A stretch of DNA of 35,975 nucleotides, taken from the NCBI GenBank assembly GCA_003133245.1, contig PKWM01000035.1, forward strand, positions 1 through 35,975, in the 5' to 3' direction. This document shows, piece after piece, positions 23,559-34,761 of the stretch. Source of the stretch: Rhodoferax sp. (GTDB lineage: Bacteria; Pseudomonadota; Gammaproteobacteria; Burkholderiales; Burkholderiaceae_C). Under the pieces are notes generated by a model, which saw nothing but the letters and a program-made list of their open reading frames with translations, had not been told where the DNA came from and searched no databases. Position 1 is the stretch's first letter; every line of letters begins with the position of its first letter. The translations under genes and the position numbers were made by a program.

Positions 23559-26500
23559 TTACTCGGTGACCGATCCTTCGCTCGATGGCAACGCCTGCGC
23601 CTCACCCGCGAGCTCGGCGGCTTCGGCTTCAGCAATGGCACGCCGTTCGGCGTCATCCATGTTCTCGCGAACTTTTCGGGCTTCGTGATAAGCCATGCCG
23701 GTACCGGCAGGAATCAGTCGGCCCACAATGACGTTCTCCTTCAAGCCACGCAATTCATCACGTTTTCCCATGATCGCCGCTTCGGTCAAAACACGCGTGG
23801 TTTCCTGGAACGAAGCCGCGCTGATGAAGCTGTCAGTCGAGAGCGACGCCTTGGTAATACCCAGCAGCAAGTTGGTGAAATGGGCTGGTATTTTTCCCTC
23901 GGCGCGCAGTGCATCGTTGGTGTTGAGAATTTCTGAACGCTCCACCTGCTCGCCATTGATATAGGTAGAGTCACCGGCATTCTCAACCACCACCCGGCGC
24001 AGCATCTGACGCACAATGACTTCAATGTGTTTGTCGTTGATCTTCACACCCTGCAAGCGATAAACGTCCTGCACTTCATCAACTATATAACGGGCCAATT
24101 CTTCGGCGCCTAGCAATCGCAAAATATCCTGTGGGTCAGCCGGGCCATCGACCACGCTTTCGCCCTTGTTGACGACCTGGCCTTCGTGTACGATGATGTT
24201 TTTCTCCTTCGGCACGAGTTCTTCCCAGACCGCACCATCCGGGTCAGTGATCTGCAAACGAATCTTGCCTTTGGTTTCCTTGCCGAACGACACGGTGCCG
24301 GTCATCTCTGCCAGCACGCCCTTGTCTTTGGGTGAACGGGCTTCAAACAACTCGGCCACGCGCGGCAAGCCGCCCGTGATGTCGCGCGTCTTTTGGCCTT
24401 CAATCGGGATCCGCGCCAACACCTCGCCGGGACTCACATCCTGACCATCGCGCACCTGCACCAAGGCACCCACCGGGAAGCCGATGGTCACCGAATGGTC
24501 GGTGCCGGGGATTTTGACCTCGTTACCCACCGCGTCGATCAGCTTCACCAAGGGGCGAATGACCTTGGCGGAGCCGCGATGTTTCGGATCAATGACCACC
24601 ATGGTGGACAGACCGGTGACCTCGTCGACCTGTTTGGCAACCGTCAGACCTTCTTCGACGTTCTCAAAATGGGCCTTGCCGGCGAACTCGGTGATGATCG
24701 GTCGCGTCAACGGATCCCAGTTGGCCAGAATCGTGCCAGACTTGATAGTTTGATCTGCCTTGACTGACAACACCGCACCATAAGGCACTTTGTGACGTTC
24801 GCGTTCACGGCCATGCTCGTCATGAATGATGATCTCGCCCGAACGTGAAATCACCACCAACTCTTTCTTGCCATTGGTCACATAGCGCATCGTGGCATTG
24901 AAGCTGATGCTACCGCCTGACTTGGCCTCCACGCTCGACGCAATGGCGGCCCGCGAGGCGGCGCCACCGATGTGAAAAGTACGCATGGTTAACTGCGTGC
25001 CAGGTTCACCAATCGATTGCGCCGCAATCACGCCGACCGCTTCACCCCCATTGACCAAACCACCCCGACCCAGATCGCGGCCATAGCATTTGGCGCAAAT
25101 GCCAAAACGGGTCTCACAGGTCAGCGCCGTGCGCACTTTGACTTCATCAACACCGGCCGCTTCCAATTCCTCAATCGAGTCTTCGTCGAGCATGGCGCCG
25201 GCCTGGGCCAGCACCGAGCGATTTTCTGGATGCAAAACGTCATCGGCAACGGTGCGTCCCAGGATCCGATCGCGCAGCGACTCGATCACTTCCCCGCCTT
25301 CGACAATGGCGCGCATCAAGTAACCGCCGTGGGTGCCACAGTCTTGCTCCGTCACCACCAAGTCTTGCGTCACATCCACCAGACGCCGGGTCAAGTAGCC
25401 TGAATTGGCGGTCTTCAAGGCGGTGTCGGCCAGACCCTTGCGGGCACCGTGCGTGGAAATAAAGTATTCCAGCACGTTCAGGCCTTCGCGGAAGTTCGCG
25501 GTAATCGGCGTCTCAATAATGGAGCCATCGGGCTTGGCCATCAAGCCTCGCATACCCGCGACCTGGCGAATCTGCGCCGGTGATCCACGTGCACCGGAGT
25601 CGGCCATCATGTAAATGGAATTGAATGACTCCTGCTGCACCTGCTTGCCATGACGGTCAGTGACCATTTCCTTGGACAACTGGCCCATCATGGCTTTGGA
25701 CACCTCGTCTCCCGCCTTGCCCCAGATATCGACCACCTTGTTGTAGCGCTCACCTGCTGTCACCAGCCCCGAGGTGTACTGTTGCGCAATCTCCTTGACC
25801 TCTTTTTCGGCGCGATCAATGATGAGCGGCTTCTCGGTCGGCACCAGCATGTCTTCAATGCAGATCGAGATACCTGCCTTGGTGGCCAGGCGAAACCCGT
25901 ACTGCAACAACTTGTCGGCAAACAGCACCGTCTCCTTCAAACCGCATTTGCGGAACGAGACGTTGATCAGTTTTGAAATCTCTTTTTTCTTCAACGCCTT
26001 GTTGATGTTCTCGAACGGCAGCCCCTTGGGCAGAATTTCCGACAACAGCGCGCGACCCGCAGTGGTCTCCCACAGTTTGGTCTCAGCCACCAATTCACCA
26101 CTTTGTTTGTTCTTGAGGTATTCGGTCAAGCGCACATTGATACGCGAGTTGAGTTCAACCTCACCCGCATCAAAAGCACGTTGCACTTCACCGGTATCGG
26201 CAAAAATCAGTCCCTCACCCTTGCCGTTGATGCGCTCCCGGGTGGTGTAGTACAAACCCAGCACCACGTCTTGCGAGGGCACGATGGAAGGCTCGCCGTT
26301 GGACGGAAAGAGCACATTGTTGGAGGCCAGCATCAAAGTGCGACATTCCACTTGCGCTTCGACCGAAAGCGGCACGTGCACGGCCATCTGGTCACCGTCA
26401 AAGTCGGCGTTGAAAGCGGCGCACACCAGCGGATGGAGTTGCAGCGCTTTGCCTTCAATCAGAATCGGCTCGAAGGCCTGGATGCCCAGGCGGTGCAAGG

Positions 26501-27776
26501 TGGGTGCCCGGTTGAGCATCACCGGGTGTTCGCGGATCACTTCTTCAAGAATATCCCACACCACCGGTGTGCCCGACTCAACTTCTTTTTTGGCTGCCTT
26601 GATGGTGGTGGCAATACCCAACGCCTCCAGACGTGCAAAGATGAAAGGCTTGAACAACTCCAGCGCCATCAGCTTGGGCAGACCGCATTGATGGAGTTTG
26701 AGCGTTGGCCCCACCGTAATCACCGAGCGACCCGAATAGTCAACCCGCTTGCCCAGCAAGTTTTGGCGGAAGCGTCCGCCCTTGCCTTTGATCATGTCGG
26801 CCAGCGACTTGAGCGCGCGCTTGTTGGCACCGGTCATGGCCTTGCCGCGTCGACCGTTGTCGAGCAGCGAGTCCACCGCCTCTTGCAGCATACGTTTTTC
26901 ATTGCGGGCAATGATCTCGGGCGCTTTCAACTCCAGTAAACGGCGCAGGCGGCTGTTGCGGTTGATGACGCGCCGGTACAAATCATTCAGATCGGAAGTG
27001 GCGAAACGCCCACCGTCCAGCGGCACCAGCGGACGCAAGTCCGGCGGCAACACCGGCAGCACATCAAGCACCATCCATTCGGGTTTAATGCCGGATTTTT
27101 TGAACGCTTCGAGCAGCTTGAGCCGCTTGGTATTTTTCTTGATCTTCAGCTCGGAGCCGGTCGGGTCGTTGCGCAGTTTTTCGATCGATCCTTCGATATC
27201 GATGCTTTGCAGCAGATCCTTGATGCCTTCGGCACCCATTTTGGCTTGAAATTCGTCGCCATATTCCTTGAATTTGGCATCAAAGTCGTCTTCCGACATG
27301 ATGCTGAATTTCTTCAGCGGCGTCATGCCGGGGTCGGTCACCACGTAGGCTTCAAAGTACAACACGCGTTCAATGTCGCGCAAGGTCATGTCGAGCACCA
27401 GGCCCAAACGTGACGGCAACGACTTCAAAAACCAGATGTGGGCGCACGGCGCAGCCAGGTCAATGTGGCCCATGCGCTCACGACGTACCTTGGTCTGCGT
27501 CACTTCAACGCCGCATTTCTCGCAGATCACACCACGGTGTTTGAGACGTTTGTATTTACCGCACAGACATTCGTAATCTTTGATCGGGCCAAAAATCTTG
27601 GCACAAAACAAACCGTCACGCTCAGGTTTAAAGGTGCGGTAGTTGATGGTTTCTGGTTTCTTGACTTCGCCGAAAGACCAGGAGCGGATCTTCTCGGGCG
27701 AAGCCATGCCAATCTTGATGGCATCAAAATGCTCATCCGGCGTGAATTGCTTGAACAGGTCGAGTAATGATTTCAT
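23559..27776 (-). CDS. rpoC: DNA-directed RNA polymerase subunit beta'
   Basis: Largest catalytic subunit of RNA polymerase, 1405 residues, full length. The N-terminal zinc site is [19 protein letters not shown] near residues 70-88. The catalytic [14 protein letters not shown] loop, whose three Asp residues bind magnesium, lies near 455-468. The second zinc cluster is [16 protein letters not shown] near 880-900. The bridge helix/trigger loop region includes [19 protein letters not shown]. The start ATG lies 24 bases after rpoB, in the usual rpoB-rpoC order. A hairpin terminator follows. No insertions or breaks were seen. Confidence 0.99.
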   Translation of the reverse strand: MKSLLDLFKQFTPDEHFDAIKIGMASPEKIRSWSFGEVKKPETINYRTFKPERDGLFCAKIFGPIKDYECLCGKYKRLKHRGVICEKCGVEVTQTKVRRERMGHIDLAAPCAHIWFLKSLPSRLGLVLDMTLRDIERVLYFEAYVVTDPGMTPLKKFSIMSEDDFDAKFKEYGDEFQAKMGAEGIKDLLQSIDIEGSIEKLRNDPTGSELKIKKNTKRLKLLEAFKKSGIKPEWMVLDVLPVLPPDLRPLVPLDGGRFATSDLNDLYRRVINRNSRLRRLLELKAPEIIARNEKRMLQEAVDSLLDNGRRGKAMTGANKRALKSLADMIKGKGGRFRQNLLGKRVDYSGRSVITVGPTLKLHQCGLPKLMALELFKPFIFARLEALGIATTIKAAKKEVESGTPVVWDILEEVIREHPVMLNRAPTLHRLGIQAFEPILIEGKALQLHPLVCAAFNADFDGDQMAVHVPLSVEAQVECRTLMLASNNVLFPSNGEPSIVPSQDVVLGLYYTTRERINGKGEGLIFADTGEVQRAFDAGEVELNSRINVRLTEYLKNKQSGELVAETKLWETTAGRALLSEILPKGLPFENINKALKKKEISKLINVSFRKCGLKETVLFADKLLQYGFRLATKAGISICIEDMLVPTEKPLIIDRAEKEVKEIAQQYTSGLVTAGERYNKVVDIWGKAGDEVSKAMMGQLSKEMVTDRHGKQVQQESFNSIYMMADSGARGSPAQIRQVAGMRGLMAKPDGSIIETPITANFREGLNVLEYFISTHGARKGLADTALKTANSGYLTRRLVDVTQDLVVTEQDCGTHGGYLMRAIVEGGEVIESLRDRILGRTVADDVLHPENRSVLAQAGAMLDEDSIEELEAAGVDEVKVRTALTCETRFGICAKCYGRDLGRGGLVNGGEAVGVIAAQSIGEPGTQLTMRTFHIGGAASRAAIASSVEAKSGGSISFNATMRYVTNGKKELVVISRSGEIIIHDEHGRERERHKVPYGAVLSVKADQTIKSGTILANWDPLTRPIITEFAGKAHFENVEEGLTVAKQVDEVTGLSTMVVIDPKHRGSAKVIRPLVKLIDAVGNEVKIPGTDHSVTIGFPVGALVQVRDGQDVSPGEVLARIPIEGQKTRDITGGLPRVAELFEARSPKDKGVLAEMTGTVSFGKETKGKIRLQITDPDGAVWEELVPKEKNIIVHEGQVVNKGESVVDGPADPQDILRLLGAEELARYIVDEVQDVYRLQGVKINDKHIEVIVRQMLRRVVVENAGDSTYINGEQVERSEILNTNDALRAEGKIPAHFTNLLLGITKASLSTDSFISAASFQETTRVLTEAAIMGKRDELRGLKENVIVGRLIPAGTGMAYHEARKVRENMDDAERRAIAEAEAAELAGEAQALPSSEGSVTE

Positions 27777-27800
27777 TGTGAATCCTTTTCTTGTTCGGGC

Positions 27801-30800
27801 TTAACCGCGTTCCAACTCGATGTCGATACCGAGGGAACGGATTTCCTTGACCAGCACATTGAACGACTCGGGCATACCGGCTTCGATCGAGTGTTCGCCC
27901 TTGACAATGCTCTCATAGACCTTGGTGCGCCCCTGCACGTCGTCTGACTTGACCGTAAGCATTTCTTGAAGTGTGTAGGCAGCGCCATAGGCTTCGAGGG
28001 CCCAGACCTCCATTTCACCAAAGCGCTGACCACCAAACTGGGCCTTGCCGCCCAGCGGTTGCTGCGTCACCAGGCTGTAGGGGCCGGTCGAGCGAGCATG
28101 CATTTTGTCGTCCACCAAGTGGTGTAACTTCAAGTAGTGCATATAACCAATCGTGGTGGGACGCTCAAAAGGGTCACCGGTGCGTCCGTCATACAGGTGA
28201 GCCTGCGTACGCGCTGGGGTCAGGCCTTTTTGCTTGACCATATCGTCTGAATAGGCCAGTCTCAGCATGGAGCGGATTTCCTCTTCCGAGGCGCCATCAA
28301 ACACAGGGGTGGCAAAGGGCACGCCCGAAGTCAGGTTACCCGCCATCTCGAGCACTTGGTCGTCGCTCAGTTGAGTTAAATCTTCCTTGCGGCCAGTTCC
28401 GTTGTAGAGCTCATCAAGAAACTTTCGCAATTCAGCGATCTTGGCCTGCTGCTGTAGCATGTCACCAATGCGCTGACCAATCCCCTTGGCGGCCCAGCCC
28501 AGATGAACTTCAAGGACCTGCCCAATATTCATCCGTGACGGCACGCCCAGCGGATTGAGCACAATATCGCAAGGTGTGCCATCCGCCATGAAAGGCATAT
28601 CTTCAACCGGAACGATCTTGGAAACCACGCCTTTGTTGCCATGGCGCCCGGCCATCTTGTCGCCCGGTTGCAAATGACGCTTGACCGCCAGATAGACCTT
28701 GACCATCTTCAATACGCCCGCTGGCAATTCGTCGCCCTGCGTCAATTTCTTGCGCTTTTCTTCAAAAGCCAGATCAAAGCTGTGGCGGGTTTGCTCCATC
28801 GAGTTCTTGATGCTCTCAAGTTGCGCCGCCACTTCGTCGTCTGCCGGACGAATATCGAACCAGTGGAATCTTTCCACCGAGGTCAAATAGGCCTTGTCAA
28901 TTTTGGTGCCTTTGGTGAGTTTTTGCGGACCGCCATTGGCCGGTTTTCCGGTCAGCAATTTTTCGATCCGGTCAAACGAATCAGCCTCGACCAAGCGCAA
29001 CTGGTCATTCAAGTCCAAGCGGAAGCGCTTGAGTTCATCATCAATGATCTGCTGCGCGCGCTTGTCGCGAACAATGCCTTCGCGGGTGAAAACCTGCACA
29101 TCAATGACGGTTCCTTGCGAGCCCTGGTCAACCCGCAGCGAGGTGTCCTTAACGTCACTTGCCTTTTCGCCGAAGATGGCTCGCAGCAGTTTTTCTTCCG
29201 GCGTCAAGGTAGTCTCGCCCTTGGGCGTAACTTTGCCCACCAGCGTGTCGCCCGGCTGCACTTCAGCGCCGACAAAAATGATGCCGGATTCGTCCAGGCG
29301 ATTGAGCTGCTGCTCACTCAAATTGGGGATGTCGCGCGTAATGTCTTCGCAGCCAAGCTTGGTGTCGCGCGCCATCACCACCAGTTCCTCAATATGAATC
29401 GAGGTGTAGCGGTCATCGGCGACAACCCGCTCACTGATCAAAATCGAGTCTTCAAAGTTGTAGCCGTTCCAGGTCATGAAGGCTATCAGCATATTCTGAC
29501 CCAAGGCCAGCTCACCCAGATCGGTCGAGGCACCGTCGGCGATCACATCGCCTTTGGCCAGATGGTCGCCCTTCTTGACAATCGGGCGTTGATGAATATT
29601 GGTATTCTGGTTGGAGCGCTGGTACTTGATCAGGTTGTAAATATCCACGCCCACTTCACCGGCCTGCGCTTCCTTGTCATTGACGCGAATCACAACCCGG
29701 GTGGCGTCAACGTAGTCCACCACACCGCCGCGGGTGGCTGTCACCACCGTGCCGGAGTCGACCGCAGCCACGCGCTCGATGCCGGTGCCGACCATCGGTT
29801 TTTCCGGACGTAACACGGGCACCGCTTGACGCGACATATTGGCACCCATCAAAGCACGGTTGGCATCGTCGTGCTCCAGGAATGGCACTAGCGAGGCTGC
29901 CACCGAGACGATCTGCGCCGGCGACACATCCATGTACTGCACACGCTCTGCGTTAACAAAAATAGATTCACCCGCTTCACGGGCAGAAATCATGTCACCG
30001 GTGAGCTTGCCGTCTTTGTCAACGATGACGTTGGCCTGCGCGATAACGTACTTGCCTTCCTCAATGGCCGACAAATAATCAATCTGCATCGTCACTTTGC
30101 TATCGATCACGCGACGATAAGGCGTTTCAATAAAGCCATAGTCATTGAGTCTCGCATACAGCGCGAGTGAATTGATCAGGCCGATGTTCGGGCCTTCAGG
30201 CGTTTCAATCGGGCAAACCCGACCGTAGTGCGTGACGTGCACGTCACGCACTTCAAAGCCGGCGCGCTCACGCGTCAAACCGCCTGGACCAAGGGCCGAG
30301 ACGCGGCGCTTGTGGGTAATCTCCGACAAGGGATTGGTCTGATCCATGAACTGCGACAACTGGGAGGCACCGAAAAACTCTTTCAAGGCGGCCGAAATCG
30401 GCTTGCTGTTGATCAGGTCATGCGGCATCAGCGGCTCTTGCTCGGCCTGACCGAGACGCTCCTTGACCGCCTTCTCGATTCGGGCCAAACCGGTGCGGTA
30501 CTGGTTTTCAGCCAGCTCGCCAACGCAGCGCACACGCCGATTGCCCAAATGGTCAATGTCATCGACTTCGCCATGACCATTGCGCAAATCAACCAACACC
30601 TTGACCACGGCCAAAATGTCTTCATTCGTCAGCACCATCGGACCGGTCGATTCGGGGCGACCCATCTTGGCGTTGAACTTCATGCGACCGACGCGCGAAA
30701 GGTCATAGGTGTCAGGGTTGTAGAACAAACGCTGGAACAGCGCCTGCACGGCGTCCTCGGTGGGCGGTTCGCCCGGACGCATCATGCGGTAAATCGCAAC

Positions 30801-31913
30801 GCGAGCGGCAAATTCATCAACCGTTTCGTCACTACGCAGCGTATTTGAAATGTAGGCACCCTGATCGAGCTCATTGGTGTAAATACACGCCAACTCCAGC
30901 ACATTGGCGCTGCGCAGTTTTTTAAGCAAAACTTCCGTCAGTTCTTCGTTGGCCTTGGCCAGTATTTCACCGGTCTCGCCGTCAACGATATTGCGCGCCA
31001 CCACCCGTCCCACCAGAAAGTCCTCAGGGACGCTGATGTGGGTGGTATGAGATTGTTCGAGTTCACGCGTGTGCCGCACCGTGACCCGCTTATCTTTGGC
31101 AACAACCACTTTGCCGCTTTTGTCCGTAATATCAAAACGCGCCACTTCACCGCGCAAGCGCTCAGCCACAAACTCCATCTGGGCACCGCTGTCTTGCAAA
31201 CGGAAATTGTCATTGACGAAGAAGTTCGCCAGGATCGATTCATGGTTGAGGCCAATCGCCTTGAGCAAAATCGTCACCGGCATTTTGCGGCGGCGATCCA
31301 CGCGGAAATAAAGAATGTCTTTCGGGTCAAACTCGAAATCGAGCCAGGAGCCACGGTAAGGGATGATGCGGGCCGAAAACAAGAGCTTGCCCGAACTATG
31401 GGTTTTGCCTTTGTCGTGCTCAAAGAAAACACCGGGCGAGCGATGCAACTGCGACACAATCACGCGTTCGGTGCCATTGATGATGAAAGAGCCTTTGTTG
31501 GTCATCAAGGGCACTTCACCCATATAGACCTCTTGTTCCTTGACCTCTTTGATCACTTTGTTTTGTGAGGTTGATGCTTCGCGGTCATAGATGAAAAGTT
31601 GCACCTTGGCCCGCACGGCCGAGGCAAAAGTCAAACCACGGGTTTGGCACTCGCGCACGTCAAAACCGGGTTTGGCCAGGCTGTATTCGAGATATTTCAT
31701 CTCGACAAAACCGTTGTGCGAAATGATCGGAAAAGCGGCTTCAAAGGCAGCTTGAAGCCCCTCTCTGGTTCGTTTCTTCGGTGGCACGTCGGCCTGTAGG
31801 AATGCCGTATAGGCATCCTTTTGCATTTGCAACAGGTAAGGAATTTTCAGCGCGCTGTCGCGACTGCCAAAATTTTTGCGAATTCGCTTGCGTTCAGTGT
31901 ATGTGTAAGTCAT
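27801..31913 (-). CDS. rpoB: DNA-directed RNA polymerase subunit beta
   Basis: Second-largest RNA polymerase subunit, 1370 residues from ATG 31913 ([16 protein letters not shown]). That start has GGAG five bases upstream; an in-frame start five codons earlier is less likely. The rifampicin-pocket segment [20 protein letters not shown] then [10 protein letters not shown] (about residues 515-545) keeps the Asp, His and Ser whose changes usually give resistance, so a rifampicin-sensitive polymerase is expected. [13 protein letters not shown] near the active site and a C-terminal [18 protein letters not shown] are intact. It is preceded by a 233-base gap with three hairpins after rplL. Confidence 0.99.
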   Translation of the reverse strand: MTYTYTERKRIRKNFGSRDSALKIPYLLQMQKDAYTAFLQADVPPKKRTREGLQAAFEAAFPIISHNGFVEMKYLEYSLAKPGFDVRECQTRGLTFASAVRAKVQLFIYDREASTSQNKVIKEVKEQEVYMGEVPLMTNKGSFIINGTERVIVSQLHRSPGVFFEHDKGKTHSSGKLLFSARIIPYRGSWLDFEFDPKDILYFRVDRRRKMPVTILLKAIGLNHESILANFFVNDNFRLQDSGAQMEFVAERLRGEVARFDITDKSGKVVVAKDKRVTVRHTRELEQSHTTHISVPEDFLVGRVVARNIVDGETGEILAKANEELTEVLLKKLRSANVLELACIYTNELDQGAYISNTLRSDETVDEFAARVAIYRMMRPGEPPTEDAVQALFQRLFYNPDTYDLSRVGRMKFNAKMGRPESTGPMVLTNEDILAVVKVLVDLRNGHGEVDDIDHLGNRRVRCVGELAENQYRTGLARIEKAVKERLGQAEQEPLMPHDLINSKPISAALKEFFGASQLSQFMDQTNPLSEITHKRRVSALGPGGLTRERAGFEVRDVHVTHYGRVCPIETPEGPNIGLINSLALYARLNDYGFIETPYRRVIDSKVTMQIDYLSAIEEGKYVIAQANVIVDKDGKLTGDMISAREAGESIFVNAERVQYMDVSPAQIVSVAASLVPFLEHDDANRALMGANMSRQAVPVLRPEKPMVGTGIERVAAVDSGTVVTATRGGVVDYVDATRVVIRVNDKEAQAGEVGVDIYNLIKYQRSNQNTNIHQRPIVKKGDHLAKGDVIADGASTDLGELALGQNMLIAFMTWNGYNFEDSILISERVVADDRYTSIHIEELVVMARDTKLGCEDITRDIPNLSEQQLNRLDESGIIFVGAEVQPGDTLVGKVTPKGETTLTPEEKLLRAIFGEKASDVKDTSLRVDQGSQGTVIDVQVFTREGIVRDKRAQQIIDDELKRFRLDLNDQLRLVEADSFDRIEKLLTGKPANGGPQKLTKGTKIDKAYLTSVERFHWFDIRPADDEVAAQLESIKNSMEQTRHSFDLAFEEKRKKLTQGDELPAGVLKMVKVYLAVKRHLQPGDKMAGRHGNKGVVSKIVPVEDMPFMADGTPCDIVLNPLGVPSRMNIGQVLEVHLGWAAKGIGQRIGDMLQQQAKIAELRKFLDELYNGTGRKEDLTQLSDDQVLEMAGNLTSGVPFATPVFDGASEEEIRSMLRLAYSDDMVKQKGLTPARTQAHLYDGRTGDPFERPTTIGYMHYLKLHHLVDDKMHARSTGPYSLVTQQPLGGKAQFGGQRFGEMEVWALEAYGAAYTLQEMLTVKSDDVQGRTKVYESIVKGEHSIEAGMPESFNVLVKEIRSLGIDIELERG

Positions 31914-31960
31914 GAGATCTCCGGGCAAAGACTAAGGAATTCTGGAGCGTCATTTCTTGG

Positions 31961-31980
31961 TGATTGGCCACTACCAATCA
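31961..31980 (-). promoter_or_regulatory. Hairpin 3 in the rplL-rpoB spacer
   Basis: TGATTGG and CCAATCA form a perfect 7-bp stem around six bases, about 50 bases before the rpoB start. It could affect rpoB mRNA processing or leader structure. Confidence 0.4.
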
Positions 31981-32050
31981 TTGGCGGACGGTCGCACCTT
32001 GCGTGCAACCCGAACCAAGGCATCTTCTGCAATCGGGGTCAGAAGACACT

Positions 32051-32077
32051 GTAAAGCACCCCAATGGGTTGCTTTAC
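32051..32077 (-). promoter_or_regulatory. Hairpin 2 in the rplL-rpoB spacer
   Basis: GTAAAGCAACCC and GGGGTGCTTTAC pair over 12 positions with one A-G mismatch around a 3-base loop (ATT). There is no U-run after it, so a role in processing or partial attenuation is more likely than full termination. Confidence 0.5.
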
Positions 32078-32100
32078 GGTGCGCTCTTAGAAACGCCAAA

Positions 32101-32131
32101 GGCTGGAAGCTCCAACCTGGAGCTTCCAGCC
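32101..32131 (-). terminator. Hairpin 1 after rplL, attenuator or processing site
   Basis: A perfect 14-bp stem (GGCTGGAAGCTCCA with its complement) around three bases begins 15 bases past the rplL stop. CAAAGG/CCTTTG extends it with a bulge. Only scattered Us follow, so it suits partial attenuation or RNase III cleavage between the ribosomal-protein and polymerase genes, as known for the rplL-rpoB gap of E. coli. Confidence 0.6.
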
Positions 32132-32146
32132 CTTTGAAGGGTCGAA

Positions 32147-32518
32147 TTATTTCAATTCAGCCTTGGCACCAGCGTCCAGCAGCTTCTTCATGGCAGCTTC
32201 AGCATCCGCCTTGGAGACGCCTTCCTTGACGTTCTTCGGAGCACCGTCCACCATATCCTTGGCTTCCTTCAAGCCCAGCCCGGTGATTTCACGCACGGCC
32301 TTGATGACTGATACTTTGGCGGCGCCCGCTTCCAGCAGAACGACGTTAAATTCAGTTTTTTCTTCCACCACAGCAGCGGCGGCACCACCAGCGGCCGGAG
32401 CCGACATGGCGGCAGCGCTCACACCAAATTTCTCTTCGATGGCTTTCACCAGGTCGTTGAGTTCCATGACCGTCATGCTGTCGAGCGCGGTCAAAAATGC
32501 GTCTTTATCGAATGCCAT
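32147..32518 (-). CDS. rplL: 50S ribosomal protein L7/L12
   Basis: Stalk protein of the large subunit that recruits GTPase factors; 123 residues. The N-terminal dimerisation helix is [20 protein letters not shown], followed by an alanine-rich hinge (about residues 37-52, [16 protein letters not shown]). The C-terminal domain has [20 protein letters not shown] and [20 protein letters not shown] with the conserved factor-binding lysines. It follows rplJ by 81 bases; a strong hairpin follows its stop. Confidence 0.98.
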   Translation of the reverse strand: MAFDKDAFLTALDSMTVMELNDLVKAIEEKFGVSAAAMSAPAAGGAAAAVVEEKTEFNVVLLEAGAAKVSVIKAVREITGLGLKEAKDMVDGAPKNVKEGVSKADAEAAMKKLLDAGAKAELK

Positions 32519-32541
32519 TTTCTTTTCCTAATAGTTGGTTG

Positions 32542-32565
32542 TGGACAGCAGGTTGAGTCTGTCCA
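32542..32565 (-). promoter_or_regulatory. Small hairpin in the rplJ-rplL spacer
   Basis: TGGACAG and CTGTCCA form a perfect 7-bp stem around ten bases, about 24 bases before the rplL start. It may tune rplL translation, which is made in excess over L10. The arms resemble the GGGACAGA element but the interior does not. Confidence 0.35.
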
Positions 32566-32599
32566 GCAAAGTTTCATGATTACCACATACTGCAAGCGA

Positions 32600-33124
32600 T
32601 CAAGCTGCAACTGCCTCGGCTGGTGCGACTTGCGCAGCCGCGCCATTTTTCTCTGCGATTGCCGCCAGCACACGTGCCATGCGGGAAATCGGGGATTGCA
32701 ACAAGCCCAGCAACTGAGCCAGCAACACTTCCTTGGAAGGAATGCTTGCCAGTTGTTTCACGCCATTGACATCCAGCGCTTTACCGCCATATGCACCTCC
32801 GCGAATCACCAATTTTTCATTAGTTTTTGCGAAGTCAGCAACCACTCGTGCGGCCGCCACTGCATCATCGGAAAAGCTATAGATCAGTGGTCCAGTCATC
32901 AGATCCGACACTACCTCAAAACCGCTACCCGCCACAGCACGGCGTGCCAGCGTGTTTTTCAACACACTCAGGCTGACACCGTTACTGCGCGCGCTGGCGC
33001 GCAATTTGGTCATGTCAGCAACCGTAATGCCACGGTACTGCGCCAATACAAGCGTTTGAGCTTTTGCGGCGAGGCCTGTCACATTGCTGATGACCGCTTC
33101 TTTCTCACTGCGATTAAGACTCAA
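32600..33124 (-). CDS. rplJ: 50S ribosomal protein L10, TTG start
   Basis: Base of the L7/L12 stalk, binding 23S rRNA and several L12 dimers; 174 residues. The N-terminus [20 protein letters not shown], the central [20 protein letters not shown] and [10 protein letters not shown], and the C-terminal L12-binding helix near [18 protein letters not shown] fit the family. The start codon is TTG at 33124: GGAG lies six bases upstream and no ATG or GTG lies nearby at the conserved position. In E. coli L10 with L12 represses its own mRNA leader; the 244-base gap upstream gives room for such a leader. A weak start would add to translational control. Confidence 0.97.
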   Translation of the reverse strand: MSLNRSEKEAVISNVTGLAAKAQTLVLAQYRGITVADMTKLRASARSNGVSLSVLKNTLARRAVAGSGFEVVSDLMTGPLIYSFSDDAVAAARVVADFAKTNEKLVIRGGAYGGKALDVNGVKQLASIPSKEVLLAQLLGLLQSPISRMARVLAAIAEKNGAAAQVAPAEAVAA

Positions 33125-33368
33125 GGTTTACTCCTTCAAAATGTGTTTGTCGGTTTAGCCTTCAAACACGCCACGTTTCAGCGACCAACTGTTTCAGAAA
33201 ACGTATTCCTTCTGCAGCGGGATCGCCATCTGCGTTGGTTTAAATTAAGTGCTTGACCGTATCACTACGACTGGCACACCAACGGTCTCGGATGACCTGC
33301 TTACGCCAGTGCGTATCGGCAGCCCACCACATCGGGTCACCCTTTCAGATAACCCAAATTATTTGCAA
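33125..33368 (-). promoter_or_regulatory. rplJ leader region (possible L10 autoregulatory leader)
   Basis: A 244-base non-coding gap lies between rplA and the TTG start of rplJ, with no other gene in it. Its position and size match the L10 leader that binds the L10-L12 complex in other proteobacteria. I could not identify the conserved kink-turn with confidence. Confidence 0.45.
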
Positions 33369-34064
33369 TTACGCTGCGATGGTTTGCATATCCACCCGGA
33401 CACCCACGCCCATCGTGCTTGAAACTGCCACTTTTTTCAAATAAACACCCTTGCTGGCAGCCGGTTTGGCCTTGATCAAGGCATCCACCAACGCCGCCAG
33501 ATTGCCTTGCAGCTTGTCGGTGTCGAAAGAACGACGACCAATCGTGGAGTGAACAATCCCGGCTTTATCAACCCGGAATTGCACTTGACCTGCTTTGGCA
33601 TTCTTCACGGCGGTTGCCACGTCGGGCGTAACGGTACCTACCTTGGGGTTAGGCATCAAACCGCGCGGGCCCAGAATCTGACCCAAGGTACCGACCACGC
33701 GCATCGCATCCGGTGCCGCAATAACAATGTCAAAGGGCATGTCACCCGCTTTGATTCGAGCCGCCAAATCATCCATACCGACAATGTCAGCACCGGCCGC
33801 CCTGGCTTCTTCGGCCTTGGCGCCCTGGGCAAACACTGCCACGCGCTTGGTCTTGCCGCTGCCATTAGGCAGCACAACAGCACCGCGTACCACTTGATCT
33901 GACTTCTTGGCATCAATGCCGAGCTGCACCGCGACATCGATGGATTCATCAAATTTAGCAGTGGCACACTCCTTGACCAGACCCAAAGCATCGGCCAGTG
34001 GGTAGAGTTTGTTAGAGTCAATCTTGCCCTGAAAGGACTTTTGTTTTTTGCTGAGCTGGGTCAT
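33369..34064 (-). CDS. rplA: 50S ribosomal protein L1
   Basis: L1 stalk protein that moves E-site tRNA and, in E. coli, represses the rplK-rplA mRNA. The 231 residues include [20 protein letters not shown] and [13 protein letters not shown] near the N-terminal domain, the inserted domain with [20 protein letters not shown], and [19 protein letters not shown], the L1 signature. Its ATG directly abuts the rplK stop (TAAATG), which points to coupled translation. Confidence 0.98.
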   Translation of the reverse strand: MTQLSKKQKSFQGKIDSNKLYPLADALGLVKECATAKFDESIDVAVQLGIDAKKSDQVVRGAVVLPNGSGKTKRVAVFAQGAKAEEARAAGADIVGMDDLAARIKAGDMPFDIVIAAPDAMRVVGTLGQILGPRGLMPNPKVGTVTPDVATAVKNAKAGQVQFRVDKAGIVHSTIGRRSFDTDKLQGNLAALVDALIKAKPAASKGVYLKKVAVSSTMGVGVRVDMQTIAA

Positions 34065-34496
34065 TTAGACACCCTCCACATTCACGCCCATCGAACGGGC
34101 CGAACCAGCGATGGTGCGCACTGCTGCGTCCATATCGGCAGCGGTCAGATCTTTCATTTTGGTCTTGGCGATTTCTTCGAGCTGAGCGCGCGTGACCTTG
34201 CCAACCTTGACCGATTGCGGTGTAGCCGAGCCCTTGTCAATCTTGGCTGCCTTCTTGATCAGAATCGATGACGGAGGTGATTTGATAATGAAGGTGAAAC
34301 TCTTGTCAGCAAACGCAGTGATCACCACCGGCAGTGGCAGACCCGGCTCAATGCCTTGGGTCTGGGCGTTAAATGCCTTGCAGAACTCCATGATGTTCAA
34401 GCCGCGCTGGCCCAAGGCTGGGCCGATCGGTGGCGATGGATTTGCTTTGCCTGCTGGTACTTGCAGCTTGACAAAACCGACGATTTTTTTTGCCAT
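34065..34496 (-). CDS. rplK: 50S ribosomal protein L11
   Basis: GTPase-centre ribosomal protein needed for stringent-factor activation; 143 residues. The N-terminal domain has [20 protein letters not shown] then [18 protein letters not shown], with the conserved prolines of the thiostrepton-binding face. The C-terminal RNA-binding domain ends in [29 protein letters not shown] stands well placed upstream of its ATG. The gap to nusG (265 bases) is filled partly by two inverted-repeat elements. Confidence 0.98.
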   Translation of the reverse strand: MAKKIVGFVKLQVPAGKANPSPPIGPALGQRGLNIMEFCKAFNAQTQGIEPGLPLPVVITAFADKSFTFIIKSPPSSILIKKAAKIDKGSATPQSVKVGKVTRAQLEEIAKTKMKDLTAADMDAAVRTIAGSARSMGVNVEGV

Positions 34497-34625
34497 TCTT
34501 TTCTCCTTGCGGGTTTTAACGCCCAGACCTTGCTCATCTATTGGCCGGCCCGAGCTCCCCGGGGTTAACGACTCTCTAATTACATTCGCACCGAGTCGGG
34601 AAGTGCGAAATACCTCTAATCAGTT

Positions 34626-34666
34626 GAGGACAGAGCAAATTTGCTGCGCAAATCTTGGTCTGTCCC
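34626..34666. repeat. GGGACAGA/TCTGTCCC inverted-repeat element, copy B
   Basis: A 41-base copy with arms GGACAGA (34628-34634) and TCTGTCC (34659-34665). Its interior differs from the other copies and contains the palindromic runs GCAAATTTGC and TGCGCA, so it should fold as a hairpin on its own. It lies in the nusG-rplK gap. Confidence 0.65.
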
Positions 34667-34685
34667 GCAATATCTCAGCCTAGTT

Positions 34686-34753
34686 GAGGGCAGAGCTTGT
34701 TCGCTTCGCCTGGCATCGGCCCGAGCCGATGACACACAACTGCGGTCTGTCCC
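34686..34753. repeat. GGGACAGA/TCTGTCCC inverted-repeat element, copy C
   Basis: A 68-base copy, GAGGGCAGAGCTTGTTCGCT at the left and CGGTCTGTCCCGC at the right. An inner perfect hairpin CATCGGC-CCGA-GCCGATG lies in the middle. Its left half matches copy A, and its right end is eight bases from the nusG stop. Confidence 0.65.
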
Positions 34754-34761
34754 GCAAATTC

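Noticed and set aside
28641..29813. 390-codon plus-strand open frame opposite rpoB
   Set aside because: It is the antisense mirror of a highly conserved rpoB region, with no start signal or recognisable domain; similar mirror frames lie opposite rpoC, tig and fcl.
32542..32565. A further copy of the GGGACAGA element between rplJ and rplL
   Set aside because: Only the short TGGACAG/CTGTCCA arms are shared; the diagnostic GAGCTTGT.CGCTTCGC interior is missing.
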